Shown in pieces: positions 32,716 to 42,372 of a stretch of DNA of 64,000 bases; within the stretch, counting starts at the first letter, position 1, and every line of letters starts with the position of its first letter. The stretch comes from Neoarius graeffei. Its lineage: Eukaryota > Chordata > Actinopteri > Siluriformes > Ariidae. Where the stretch lies: the NCBI RefSeq assembly GCF_027579695.1, contig NC_083571.1, positions 92,632,186-92,696,185 on the forward strand, in the 5' to 3' direction. Both the position numbers and the translations under genes were made by a program. Below the pieces are notes generated by a model. It was not told the DNA's origin, did not search any database, and was given only the letters and a program-made list of their open reading frames with translations.

Positions 32716-33540
32716 GATACATTTTTACAAACAGCCAATAGGGAGGTTGCAACGTTCAGGCTCTTCTTTGCTCAGACACTCAGTAATGCACTTACTCACT
32801 AGTAGTCCACCTTCCCGCTCTCTCCATTCAATCAACGAACGTCACACAGGAAGTGAACCCCAGCGGGTCATAGAAACTTGCGCAGGAGAAGAATGACTTT
32901 ATTTGTAGGCTACAGAAACTTTGAGGAACGAAATAAAAACCGGTATTAACCGGTTACCATTATTTTTAATAAGCGTTTCTGTTACGGAACATAAAAAATA
33001 ATAAAAAGTTTCTGGTTTCGTTTCTGTTCCATGTGAAATAGAAAAAGTTCCCGGTTTTCGTTCCTTGAACCGGTTCAAAGCCCTGGTTGGAACACTAACA
33101 CAGCACAAAAGTTTACCATCGTAGGTTTATGATGAATCAAGTGCCTCGTGGGTTTAAATTCCGCGCGCTGCCGTTATTTCCCCCTAATCACGAGTTTGTT
33201 GGTCTTCCAATATGGCGCAGGGTTTGTTTACTTCCGGTTTCCGGTGACGTCAGTGGGAAGGGTCTATTAGCAGTCCCTTCCTCTCAGCTCTGCTCTATGG
33301 GTGACAGGGCTTTCAGTGTAAATGGCCCTAAGCTGTGGAATGCCCTGCGCCAATGCTCAACACTTTCAAAAAACAGCTAAAAACACATCTCTTCAGCTTG
33401 GCCTTTTCTCTTTGATTTTTAATAACGTTATTATTATTGATTTCTTATTATTTTTATTATTGTTTTGCTTTATACTGTTTGTTTTTTACTGTTCAGTGTC
33501 CTTGGATACCTTGAAAGGCGCTTATAAATAAAATGTATTA

Positions 33541-34193
33541 TCATCATCCATAACAACACAGTGTTAATGCAGGACTTCAACAGGATTAGACTAACTGGAG
33601 AACTCGCTAGCTCTGTGGCTAAGCTAGGACGCTAGCTCCTGTAAATAAGTAGTCTTTAGCTTCACCGCTAAAACAAAGTCTGTTGAGCATAAAACTTACC
33701 TTTTTAATTTTCTTTTCATCATCCCCCATCTCTATGTACAAGTGCTATTCATGTTTAATTGGATACAGGAGACTGCCAGGGCTTGTTTCAGTAAGCAGTG
33801 GTCTCTCTCTGTCTCAGTAAGGGTAATCTGAGCAGTGATCCCCCGCTCGGAAACTCTACAAGCTGGAATAAAACCGCAGCTCTGCCACTTATTTACCGCA
33901 ATATAAGAAGAAAACTGCCTTCTTTCTTCACTTCAGGGCAGGTACTTGTGTAAGAACTAAACCAGACCAAGTGAAGAAAATAAAACTTCAAACTAGAACA
34001 AAAACAGCACCAAACTTTTCAATCGTGCCGCCATTTTGGGCGTAGGACGCTTTACCCAGAATGCTTAGCGAGGACAGGAAAGTTTACAGCTACAGGAAGG
34101 ACAGATATAGTCAGGCAGTGTTTGTTTATATTTATATGTTTGTTTATTTCAAGGCTACTTTGCAAAATTTGCCAAGTCTTGTTTTTGGTAATA
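33541..34193. other. Unassigned sequence
   Basis: No supported gene. It has a GCTAGC-rich stretch at 33605-33635 and GTGCCGCCATTTTGGGCG at 34026-34043. Probably transposon debris. Confidence 0.35.
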
Positions 34194-34478
34194 ATATACA
34201 AGTTCAGATTCTTCTTCTTTCTGGCTTTTTTCTGTTCTTAAATGTCTAATTTTAAACTTAATGTGATAATATCATGTAAATATATGATTTATTTTCACAT
34301 AAAGTTAGTAAACGGGTCTTTTTAAAAAATATATATCTATACAGATGTTAAGTGATATGGATATATTTTTTTAAATGTTTTAACATGCGATATTTAGCAT
34401 TTCCTTTTTTTTTTTGGTGAAAATGGTGATTGCTGACATTACAACAAGTAAAAATAATTTGTTTGGGATGTAAATGAG

Positions 34479-35787
34479 CCATTCCACCGAATCGGTGCCA
34501 TTTCCGTCCCTAGAAAATCTCATCTCATCTCATTATCTCTAGCCGCTTTATCCTGTTCTACAGGGTCGCAGGCAAGCTGGAGCCTATCCCAGCTGACTAC
34601 GGGCAAAAGGCAGGGTACACCCTGGACAAGTCGCCAGGTCATCACAGGGCTGACACATAGACACAGACAACCATTCACACCTACGGTCACTTTAGAGTCA
34701 CCAGTTAGCCTAATCTGCATGTCTTTGGACTGTGGGGGAAACCGGAGCACCCGGAGGAAACCCACGCAGACACGGGGAGAACATGCAAACTCCGCACAGA
34801 AAGGCCCTCACCGGCCACGGGGCTCGAACCCGGACCTTCTTGCTGTGAGGCGACAGCGCTAACCATTACACCACTGTGCCGCCCGTACTTTAAAATACAT
34901 TTCCTTATGATGCAGAATGTCCTGCACATTGATCTGATTTCAAATTTAAGATATATAATTGCAAGGATTAATAAAAACTACCTAAAACACTGAAAAATAG
35001 CATGTGTTACCTGTCCCCGCACTCTAACTTTATACTTAACTATGAAATATCATGATTAAAATCCTTCAGGAACAGTATTTCTTTTGCAGTTGTGCGACTC
35101 CATATCCTATCCATGGTTTAAATATATTTTTTTTCATAAGAAATCCACAATATCTTAGTTAAAATACACATTTTAGTTGTGTCCCTGGGTTTTCACTCAG
35201 TCCTGTTACCCAAACATATTACCCCATCTGACAAATTTGGAACATTTCCATAAATCACATGCTCAACAGGAAGTTACATCAGTTGTGTCTTCTGAAGGCC
35301 ATGGGAAGACCAAAAGTTAGTTCTCTCATTTACTTTTCTGTATATTTGATGATTTTTTTTTAAACTTTGACTGATAAGGTCAATGTCAACATACTGTCCT
35401 GTTACTTAAATTATTTCTTAGATGATATTTGTTTATTTTAAAAATACAGATTTTTGGTAAATCACTAGAATGTGCTAAGTGTGGTCATACTATTAGCAAT
35501 GACGCCATGTGGCTTAATTCCATGTATTAGCTAATCCTAGGCTAAAAACTCAGTCCTGTTACTTTCAGATGTCACTTGAGTTTTGATAACAGGACTAAAA
35601 AAAAATGCAGCCATCTTTGATTTCCAAACCTTGTAAAAAATAAATAACGTAGCCTGAGGTTGACCAATACACATTTTGAATAGTTAACTATGTGTGTTAT
35701 TATAATCAGTGTTGAAAAGATATAACAAATTAAGTTTAATTTGGGAGTGGTACAACAAGCAAATGGCACCCATTCGGTGGAATGTCC
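34479..35787. mobile_element. TIR element in the LINE 3' UTR, AAAT flanks
   Basis: Inverted ends CATTCCACCGAATCGGTGCC and GGCACCCATTCGGTGGAATG. AAAT flanks both sides. The second LINE copy at 48608-48620 has the uninterrupted site (GGGATATAAATAAAGGGTT). A minus-strand SINE lies inside at 34512-34884. No coding sequence is recognised. Confidence 0.8.
34512..34884 (-). mobile_element. tRNA-headed SINE (type A), minus strand
   Basis: The reverse complement has the head GGCGGCACAGTGGTGTAATG, a B box and the type A body, ending with ATCTCATCTCATCTCATTAT on the plus strand at 34518. It is inside the TIR element at 34479. Confidence 0.9.
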
Positions 35788-35821
35788 CAAATAAAGGGTT
35801 AATACTGAGAAACCAGACTTG

Positions 35822-36196
35822 CACTGCAAAAAATGATATATTGTTAAGAGAAAATATCTTTACTATAGGTGAATTTATCCAATATTTCTGATTAGAAGAT
35901 TATTAGAACGCAAATACAAGTTTATTTAGCTTACTTTTAGATGCTTTTGCTCATTTCAAGCTTTAAATTATCTTATTCTATTGGCAAATAATTTTGCTTC
36001 TTTCTAGAATTGAACGCTTAAAATTAGCAAAATTATCTACCAATAGAATAAGAAAATTTCAAGCTGGAAATGAAGAAAAGCATCTAAAAGTAAGCTACAT
36101 CTTATATTTGAGTCCAAATAATCTTCTAATAAGAAATGTTAGATAAATTCACTCATTTTAAAGATATTTTCTCTTAGCAATATATTTTTTGCAGTG
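35822..36196. mobile_element. Palindromic CACTG-ended MITE, 375 bp
   Basis: Ends CACTGCAAAAAATGATATAT and its inverse ATATATTTTTTGCAGTG. The two halves are imperfect inverse complements around about 36010. The second LINE copy reads ACTTGGCAAATTTTG at 48643 with no insertion, so the target duplication is only about 2 bp (TG). CACTG ends and a short duplication suggest the CACTA/EnSpm group. Confidence 0.8.
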
Positions 36197-36520
36197 TGGC
36201 AAATTTTGCAAAGTAGGTTAAACATGCTCCCTGACTAATAGTTATGGAAACCTGTTTCCAGAAGGTTTCACAATAATCACTTGATATCTCATAATAATGA
36301 GAGTTTTCTCATAATTATGACTTTCTATCATATAATACTGAGATCTTATCTCCTAACAATGACTTAGTATCTCATAATTATGACGTGATATCTCATAATA
36401 ATGATGTATTCGGCCACAATTATGACTTACTCTATCATGAGAATATTTCTCATAATTATCTCGTAACTTATGTTCTCATAATAGTGAGATATTGAGTCTT
36501 CTTCTTTTGGCTGCTCCTGA

Positions 36521-36811
36521 TTAGGGGTTGCCACAGCGGATCTTTCGTCTCCATTGCTCCCTGTCTTCAGCATCCTTCTCTACCACACCTGCCACTTTCA
36601 TGTCCTCTCTCACCACATCCATGTATCTCCTCTTTGGCCTTCCTTGTTTTCGTGTGCCTGGCAGCTCCATCCTCAGCATCCTCCTTCCAACATGCTCTGC
36701 ATCTCTTCTCAGGATGTGCCCATACCATCTCAGTCTCATCTCTCTTAGCTTAATTCCCAAGCTCTCCACATGTGCTGTCCCTCTGATGTGCTCGTTCCTT
36801 ATCCTGTCCAA
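36521..36811 (-). pseudogene. RTE-type LINE C-terminal coding segment
   Basis: The 96-residue frame contains MDRIRNEHIRGTAHVESLGI, LRWYGHILRRDAEHVGRRML and KQGRPKRRYMDVVREDMKVA. I recognise this as the C-terminal signature of a fish RTE-like LINE, found after the RT domain. The same segment occurs at 48971-49261 with about 90% identity. It is separated from the RT by the CACTG element at 36826. Confidence 0.85.
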
Positions 36812-36825
36812 CCTCCCATTGCAAA

Positions 36826-38014
36826 CACTGGCTGTCTAACCAAGTCTTACAATCTTATCTCACCTCATTATCTCTAGGCGCTTTATCCTGTTCTACAGGG
36901 TCGCAGGCAAGCTGGAGCCTATCCCAGCTGACTACGGGCAAAAGGCGGGGTACACCCTGGACAAGTCGCCAGGTCATCACAGGGCTGACACATAGACACA
37001 GACAACCATTCACACTCACATTCACACCTACGGTCAATTTAGAGTCACCAGTTAACCTAACCTGCATGTCTTTGGACTGTGGGGGAAACCGGAGCACCCG
37101 GAGGAAACCCACGCAGACACGGGGAGAACATGCAAACTCCGCACAGAAAGGCCCTCGCCAGCCACGGGGCTTGAACCCAGATCTTCTTGCTGTGAGGCGA
37201 CAGCGCTAACCACTACACCACCCTTACAATCTTCTATTCAGACAAAAAAACTTTTTGATCTTTTTTTTGAGAGTGATATGCTAAGCAATAGCAGATTGTG
37301 TAAAATTATTAATCTTGTTTTGAGAATATTTGTCTTATTTCTTCCTAAGTTGCTAAATCATAAAATTAGTTACTTTAAATGCATATTAGGCCAAATTATA
37401 TCACTGAGACATTGTTTGAGATCACATTCAATCTTTCACAACCATTTTTAGTTGTGAAAACTTGTTTCAAGACCTCCCGGTAATAATCACACGCTTAGTT
37501 AAATAATGATGACATAGTGTCATTAATTGCATTATAACTTTTTGCACATATGTGTGCGCAATGTTTCAAGCATTTGTTGCTATTTGAAGAAGCAATTCAA
37601 ATAAATATTGTTGAAGAGGACACTGTGCTTGATTTCATTTAGTGTAAATGCTTTGTCTTATTTTAAGACAGAAAACCTAAAAACAATTCTTGAATTCAGA
37701 CTATTCATCTTGTTTAGTTGCTCCTGTTTTAAGATCTTTTCTTTCAAAATTAGAAAGAAACAACACTCAAAGAAGCACTTACAGGCTAATTTTGAGTTTA
37801 TTTAACTTAATGAAGAGCTTGAAATGAGTGTTTAACCACTTGTTTTAAGATATTTCTCACTTGTCTAATGCCTATATATTTTTTCTTATTTCAAGAAATC
37901 TTACCAAGTGTAATTATCTTACTGCACTGGCAGATTATTTCACTTGATTATAGTCTAAATGTTCTCAAATTTATTATGTTTTTCCTTATATTAGGATGGC
38001 TAGTTTTTGCAGTG
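36826..38014. mobile_element. CACTG-ended element carrying a SINE, 1.2 kb
   Basis: Starts CACTGGCTGTC and ends AGTTTTTGCAGTG. AA flanks each side, and the second LINE copy (GCAAACCTTAACTTCC near 49273) gives the empty site. The interior is T-rich with repeated TCTTGTTTT words. A minus-strand SINE lies at 36857-37222 with 11-bp duplication CTTACAATCTT. Confidence 0.8.
36857..37222 (-). mobile_element. tRNA-headed SINE (type A) with 11-bp duplication
   Basis: Type A SINE on the minus strand, flanked by CTTACAATCTT at 36846-36856 and 37223-37233. This shows insertion by LINE-like target-primed retroposition. Confidence 0.92.
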
Positions 38015-38108
38015 AACCTTAACATCCTCAACTCCGCCACCTCCAACTTTGCCTCCTGTCTCTTCGTTAAGGGTACGGTCTCCAATCCATACATCACAGC
38101 TGGTCTCA

Positions 38109-38744
38109 CTACTGTCTTATACTGTGCATCTTACCTTTCACTTTTGCCGGGACTTTCCTATCACAAACGACTCCCGAAATCCTTCTCCAACTGCTCCACC
38201 CTGCCTGCATTCTCTTTCTCACCTCACTCTTGCAGCAGCCCCCATTTTCCTGCACAGTTGACCCCAGGTACTTGAATTCACCAACTTTCTTTACGTCTAC
38301 TCCTTGCATCTTCACTACACTCTCATCCCCATTCTCACTGATGCACATGTATTCTGTTTTGCTCCTGCTCACCTTCATTCCTCTTCATTCCAATGCATAC
38401 CTCCATCTCTCCAAACCCAGCTCAACCTCCTTTCTGCTTTCAGCACATATCACAATATCATCCGCAAACATCATGTTCCATGGTGACTCTTGCCTCACTT
38501 CATCCATCAAGCTATCCATCACTATGGCACACAAAAAAGGACTCAAAGCAGATCCTTGATGGAGTCCCACCTTCACCTTGAACCATTTAGTCGTTCCAAC
38601 TGCACACCTCACTGCTGTTTCACTGTTCTCATACATGTCTTGCACCACTCTAATATACTTCTCATTCACTCCACTCTTTCTCATACAGTACCATAACTCA
38701 TCTCTCGGCACTCTATCGTATGCCTTCTCCAGGTATACAAACAC
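38109..38744 (-). pseudogene. RTE-type LINE reverse transcriptase
   Basis: Minus-strand RT with motif A in [15 protein letters not shown], motif B in [20 protein letters not shown] and motif C in [13 protein letters not shown], so the catalytic aspartates remain. The thumb follows in KVSRSKTEYMCISENG and GEFKYLGSTVQENGG. A stop separates the two open pieces near 38380. Upstream codons (FALRMLMEKYREGQ) lie beyond the Tc1 insertion, at about 40430-40375. Confidence 0.88.
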
Positions 38745-38752
38745 ACAATGTA

Positions 38753-40362
38753 CAACCCCGATTCCAAAAAAGTTGGGACAAAGTACAAATTTTAAATAAA
38801 AACGGAATGCAATAATTTACAAATCTCCAAAACTGATATTGTATTCACAATAGAACATAGACAACATATCAAATGTCGAAAGTGAGACATTTTGAAATTT
38901 CATGCCAAATATTGGCTCATTTGAAATTTCATGACAGCAACACATCTCAAAAAAGTTGGGACAGGGGCAATAAGAGGCTGGAAAAGTTAAAGGCACAAAA
39001 AAGGAACAGCTGGAGGACCAAATTGCAACTCATTAGGTCAATTGGCAATAGGTCATTAACATGACTGGGTATAAAAAGAGCATCTTGGAGTGGCAGCGGC
39101 TCTCAGAAGTAAAGATAGGAAGAGGATCACCAATTCCCCTAATTCTGCACCGACAAATAGTGGAGCAATATCAGAAAGGAGTTCAACAGTGTAAAATTGC
39201 AAAGAGTTTGAACATATCATCATCTACAGTGCATAATATCATCAAAAGATTCAGAGAATCTGGAAGAATCTCTGTGCGTAAGGGTCAAGGCCGGAAAACC
39301 ATACTGGGTGCCCGTGATCTTCGGGCCCTTAGATGGCACTGCATCACATACAGGCATGCTTCTGTATTGGAAATCACAAAATGGGCTCAGGAATATTTCC
39401 AGAGAACATTATCTGTGAACACAATTCACCGTGCCATCCGCCGTTGCCAGCTAAAACTCTATAGTTCAAAGAAGCCGCCGTATCTAAACATGATCCAGAA
39501 GCGCAGCCGTCTTCTCTGGGTCAAGGCTCATTTAAAATGGACTGTGGCAAAGTGGAAAATTGTTCTGTGGTCAGACGAATCAAATTTGAAGTTCTTTATG
39601 GAAATCAGGGACGCCGTGTCATTCGGACTAAAGAGGAGAAGGACGACCCAAGTTGTTATTAGCGCTCAGTTCAGAAGCCTGCATCTCTGATGGTATGGGG
39701 TTGCATTAGTGCGTGTGGCATGGGCAGCTTACACATTTGGAAAGACACCATCAATGCTGAAAGGTATATCCAGGTTCTAGAGCAGCATATGCTCCCGTCC
39801 AGACGACGTCTTTTTCAGGGAAGACCTTGCATTTTCCAACATGACAATGCCAAACCACATACTGCATCAATTACAGCATCATGGCTGTGTAGAAGAAGGG
39901 TCCGGGTACTGAACTGGCCAGCCTGCAGTCCAGATCTTTCACCCATAGAAAACATTTGGCACATCATAAAACGGAAGATACAGCAAAAAAGACCCAAGCC
40001 AGTTGAGCAACTAGAATCCCACATTAGACAAGAATGGGTTAACATTCCTATCCCTAAACTTGAGCAACTTGTCTCCTCAGTCCCCAGACGTTTACAGACT
40101 GTTGTAAAGAGAAAAGGGGATGTCTCACAGTGGTAAACATGGCCTTGTCCCAACTTTTTTGAGATGTGTTGCTGTCATGAAATTTAAAATCACCTAATTT
40201 TTCTCTTTAAATGATACATTTTCTCAGTTTAAACATTTGATATGTCATCTACGTGTATGTTCTATTCTGAATAAAATATGGAATTTTGAAACTTCCACAT
40301 CATTGCATTCCGTTTTTATTTACAATTTGGACTTTGTCCCAACTTTTTTGGAATCAGGATTG
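38753..40362 (+). mobile_element. Complete Tc1/mariner element, 1610 bp
   Basis: Ends CAACCCCGATTCCAAAAAAG and CTTTTTTGGAATCAGGATTG are flanked by TA at 38751-38752 and 40363-40364. A second internal copy of the GTTGGGACA word follows at about 38950, giving paired transposase-binding regions at both ends. It sits in the RT gene of the RTE-type LINE. Confidence 0.95.
39061..40136 (+). pseudogene. Tc1-like transposase, disabled
   Basis: Cut-and-paste transposase acting on the element's own ends. The N-terminal helix-turn-helix is visible in GVQQCKIAKSLNISSSTVHN, followed by a second DNA-binding region with the basic linker GRKTI. The catalytic DDE-type residues lie in WSDES (first D), FQHDNAKPHTA (second D) and CSPDLSPIENIW (final acidic residue). 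A one-base frameshift at about 39580 and an in-frame TAG at 39660-39662 break the gene into two open frames (39061-39690 and 39690-40136). The rest is little decayed, so the element is fairly recent. Confidence 0.92.
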
Positions 40363-40596
40363 TAGCTTTCTCTGGCCTTCCCTGTACTTCTCCATTAACA
40401 TTCTTAAAGCAAAAATTGCATCCGATGTGCTGCTCTTTGGCATAAAATATATACAAGTTCAGATATAAATTCATAAATCTGGACTTGTTGTAATGTTTGT
40501 AGGCTGCTGTTTCATAGTTAATTCTTCAGGGGAACTTTGTGCATAAAAAAGAGCCCTGAAACCACATCTAGGAAATTGGTATAAAAGTATTAGTAT

Positions 40597-40719
40597 AGGT
40601 AATCGTATGGGGCCAAGTAAAATTAAGGATTAATTTCACGAGTGATTTCGAAGATTGGCAAACTTTGAAATCGCGAGTGAAATTGATCCTTAATTTTACA
40701 AGGAACCATACGATTACTT
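40597..40719. repeat. Fold-back with 57-bp arms
   Basis: Arms 40597-40653 and 40663-40719 are about 85% inverse complements, with ends AGGTAATCGTATGG and CCATACGATTACTT. The loop is about 9 nt. It precedes the inverted end at 40725. Confidence 0.75.
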
Positions 40720-40865
40720 GTTTATAATATACAGGGCCAAATTTATACTTCGGAAGCCATTCAAGTTCACAACATTTGTTATTCACATTTTCTGAACCAA
40801 TCAGGGCGCGAGACTATCTTGCATGTTTGAATCAGTTTCTAAAGCGTCTTTCAAAGGCGTCTTGG

Positions 40866-40990
40866 GCGGCACGGTGGTGTAGTGGTTAGCACAGTTGCCT
40901 CACAGCAAGAAGGAGAAACCTTTATTTGTCACATGCACACTTCAAGCACAATGAAATTCATCCTCTGCATTTAACCCATCTGAAGCAGCG

Positions 40991-41025
<35 letters not shown>

Positions 41026-41604
41026 AGAGCAGTGGGCAGCCACAGGGGAGCAATCAGGGGTCAGGTACCTAAGCCCAAGGCCGCCCCACGTCAACCTAAC
41101 TGCATGTCTTTTGGATTGTGGGGGAAACCGGAGCACCCAGAGGAAACCCACACAGACACGGGAAGAACATGCAAACTCCACACAGAAAGGCCCTCGCCAG
41201 CCGCTGGGTTCGAACCCAGAGCCTTCTTGCTGTGAGGCGACCATGCTAACCACTACACCACCATGCCGTTCTGGGTTCGAACCCAGCGGCCTTCGAGGGC
41301 CTTTCTGTATGGAGGTTGCATGTTCTCCCCATGTCTGCGTGGGTTTCCTCCGGGTGCTCCGGTTTCCCCCACAGTCCAAAGACATGCGGTTAAGTTAATA
41401 TGGGACGGCCTTTGGCTGAGGTGCCCTTGAGTGAGGCACCTAACTCCCAACTGCTCCCCAGGCGCTGTTAGCATGGCTGCCCACTGCTCTGGGTATGTGT
41501 GTGTGCATGTGTGCGTTCACTGCTTCAGATGGGTTAAATACAGAGAGGAAATTTAACAAGTGTGTGATAAATAAAGTTGTGCTTTCTTTCTTTCTTTTGC
41601 TTTT
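40866..41604. mobile_element. Type B SINE carrying an inverted type B SINE
   Basis: A plus-strand SINE head (GGGCGGCACGGTGGTGTAGT, 40866) is interrupted after its AGAAGG. A minus-strand type B SINE fills 40915-41268 (its tail has CACATGCACACTTCAAGCAC). The plus-strand SINE then resumes with GTTCTGGGTTCGAACCC and the TATGGGACGG tail to about 41600. A (CA)n of 34 bp lies at 40989-41022. The result is a long inverted repeat. Confidence 0.88.
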
Positions 41605-42372
41605 CAGGGGCGTAGCTGGGAGGGGGGGTCCTGGGGTGCCCATGGCCCCCCTTTGTCGGACCATACATTTTTTCAATAGCCGCATAAGAATATTAGAAAA
41701 GCACCCACTGTAATTTTTCTAACATTATTTTTTTTAAACTAGATAGTCACCTCAGCCTCATTAGGGTTTCTATAACCTTGTATGGACTTCTTGTGGGTTG
41801 GGCGCGAAAACCCAGTTCCGCACAAGCGCAACACGATCGCACTAGAAAGCATGGTCAAGCTGCCAGTGTAGCTGCAGTCTTTTTAGTTGTGAATTACAAG
41901 TATTTCCTCTTGTGTTAATAATTCCCCATGTCAAAACAAGCGAAACTTTCCTCCTTCTTTCGACGTGAAGAGACTCTTTTTTTCCTAATTTTTCTATCAA
42001 AGTTGCATTGTGTTGCTCCGAAGCTAAGTTTTAGTGCTGTTTCTAGAACACATCAAGAAAACGTGGAAGAAACAGCAATAATGGAAGAGCCGGTTTCTAA
42101 GCTACCTAAAACTAGCAATTGTAATTATTTTTTGTTACATATTTTTCATAGTTCTATTCTAGTACTAAGTCAATTTTTTTATGATAAAACAGACTCAAAA
42201 CAAGATGCATCATCGCCTTCGGCAGACCAAGAAACACCAGCCCAAGCTGCTCAAGCTGCCGGTGAATGAGCTTGGTTTGCTTATGCTATAGTTGCTGTTG
42301 TTTGGTTTGATAGAATTAGCCCAAAACATTAGTACGGTCAGTAAGCTCAACCATTCTTTTTGGTCGATGTAG

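Larger units (their letters stand above)
31300..33085. mobile_element. hAT element, 1.8 kb, 8-bp target duplication
   Basis: Ends CAGGGCTTTGAACCGG and CCGGTTCAAAGCCCTG are perfect inverted repeats over 16 bp. The duplication GTTGGAAC lies at 31292-31299 and 33086-33093. Subterminal sequence is rich in GGTTCCG and CGGAAC words. It contains a partial copy of its own host element (31690-32110) and a MITE (32181-32715). Confidence 0.92.
29876..33266. mobile_element. TAGACCCTTCCC TIR element, expanded by nested hATs
   Basis: Left end TAGACCCTTCCCGCATGACG and right end, inverted, TAGACCCTTCCCACTGACG. Both ends have TGACGTCA and a CGCCATATTGG word (29921-29933; inverse 33207-33220). It splits the L2 frame between CTA and TTA codons. 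Two hAT elements lie inside it, at 30089-30958 and 31300-33085. Confidence 0.75.
28788..33540 (+). mobile_element. L2 LINE 3' fragment hosting a five-level insertion nest
   Basis: L2 coding segments appear at 28824-29066 (VEVRNLGVILDSTLSFDSHI, VTSRLDYCNTLLDG), 29724-29875 (LHWLPVKYRIQYKI) and 33267-33400 (RAFSVNGPKLWNALRQCSTL). When the intervening insertions are ignored the three pieces read in order, and the codons CAC CTA TTA GCA are restored across 29875/33267. The 3' end is a TTATAAATAAAATGTATTAT tail near 33535. Confidence 0.85.
34210..40448 (-). mobile_element. 5'-truncated RTE-type LINE, 16-bp target duplication
   Basis: A perfect 16-bp direct repeat, ATATACAAGTTCAGAT, lies at 34194-34209 and 40449-40464 and marks one retroposition event. 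The LINE reads on the minus strand from RT (40440 to 38110) through the C-terminal region (36811-36521) to a 3' UTR ending at 34210. Four later elements interrupt it: 34479-35787, 35822-36196, 36826-38014 and 38753-40362. Removing them leaves about 1.7 kb. A second, shorter copy lies at 48350-49382. Confidence 0.9.

Noticed and set aside
36528-36839. Plus-strand 103-residue frame
   Set aside because: It is the complement of the RTE-type LINE C-terminal coding segment, which has the recognisable protein on the minus strand.
40942-41474. Frames reading SLDCGGNRSTRRKPTQTRGE and similar, found at many places
   Set aside because: They are translations of the tRNA-headed SINE body on either strand and recur wherever that SINE occurs.
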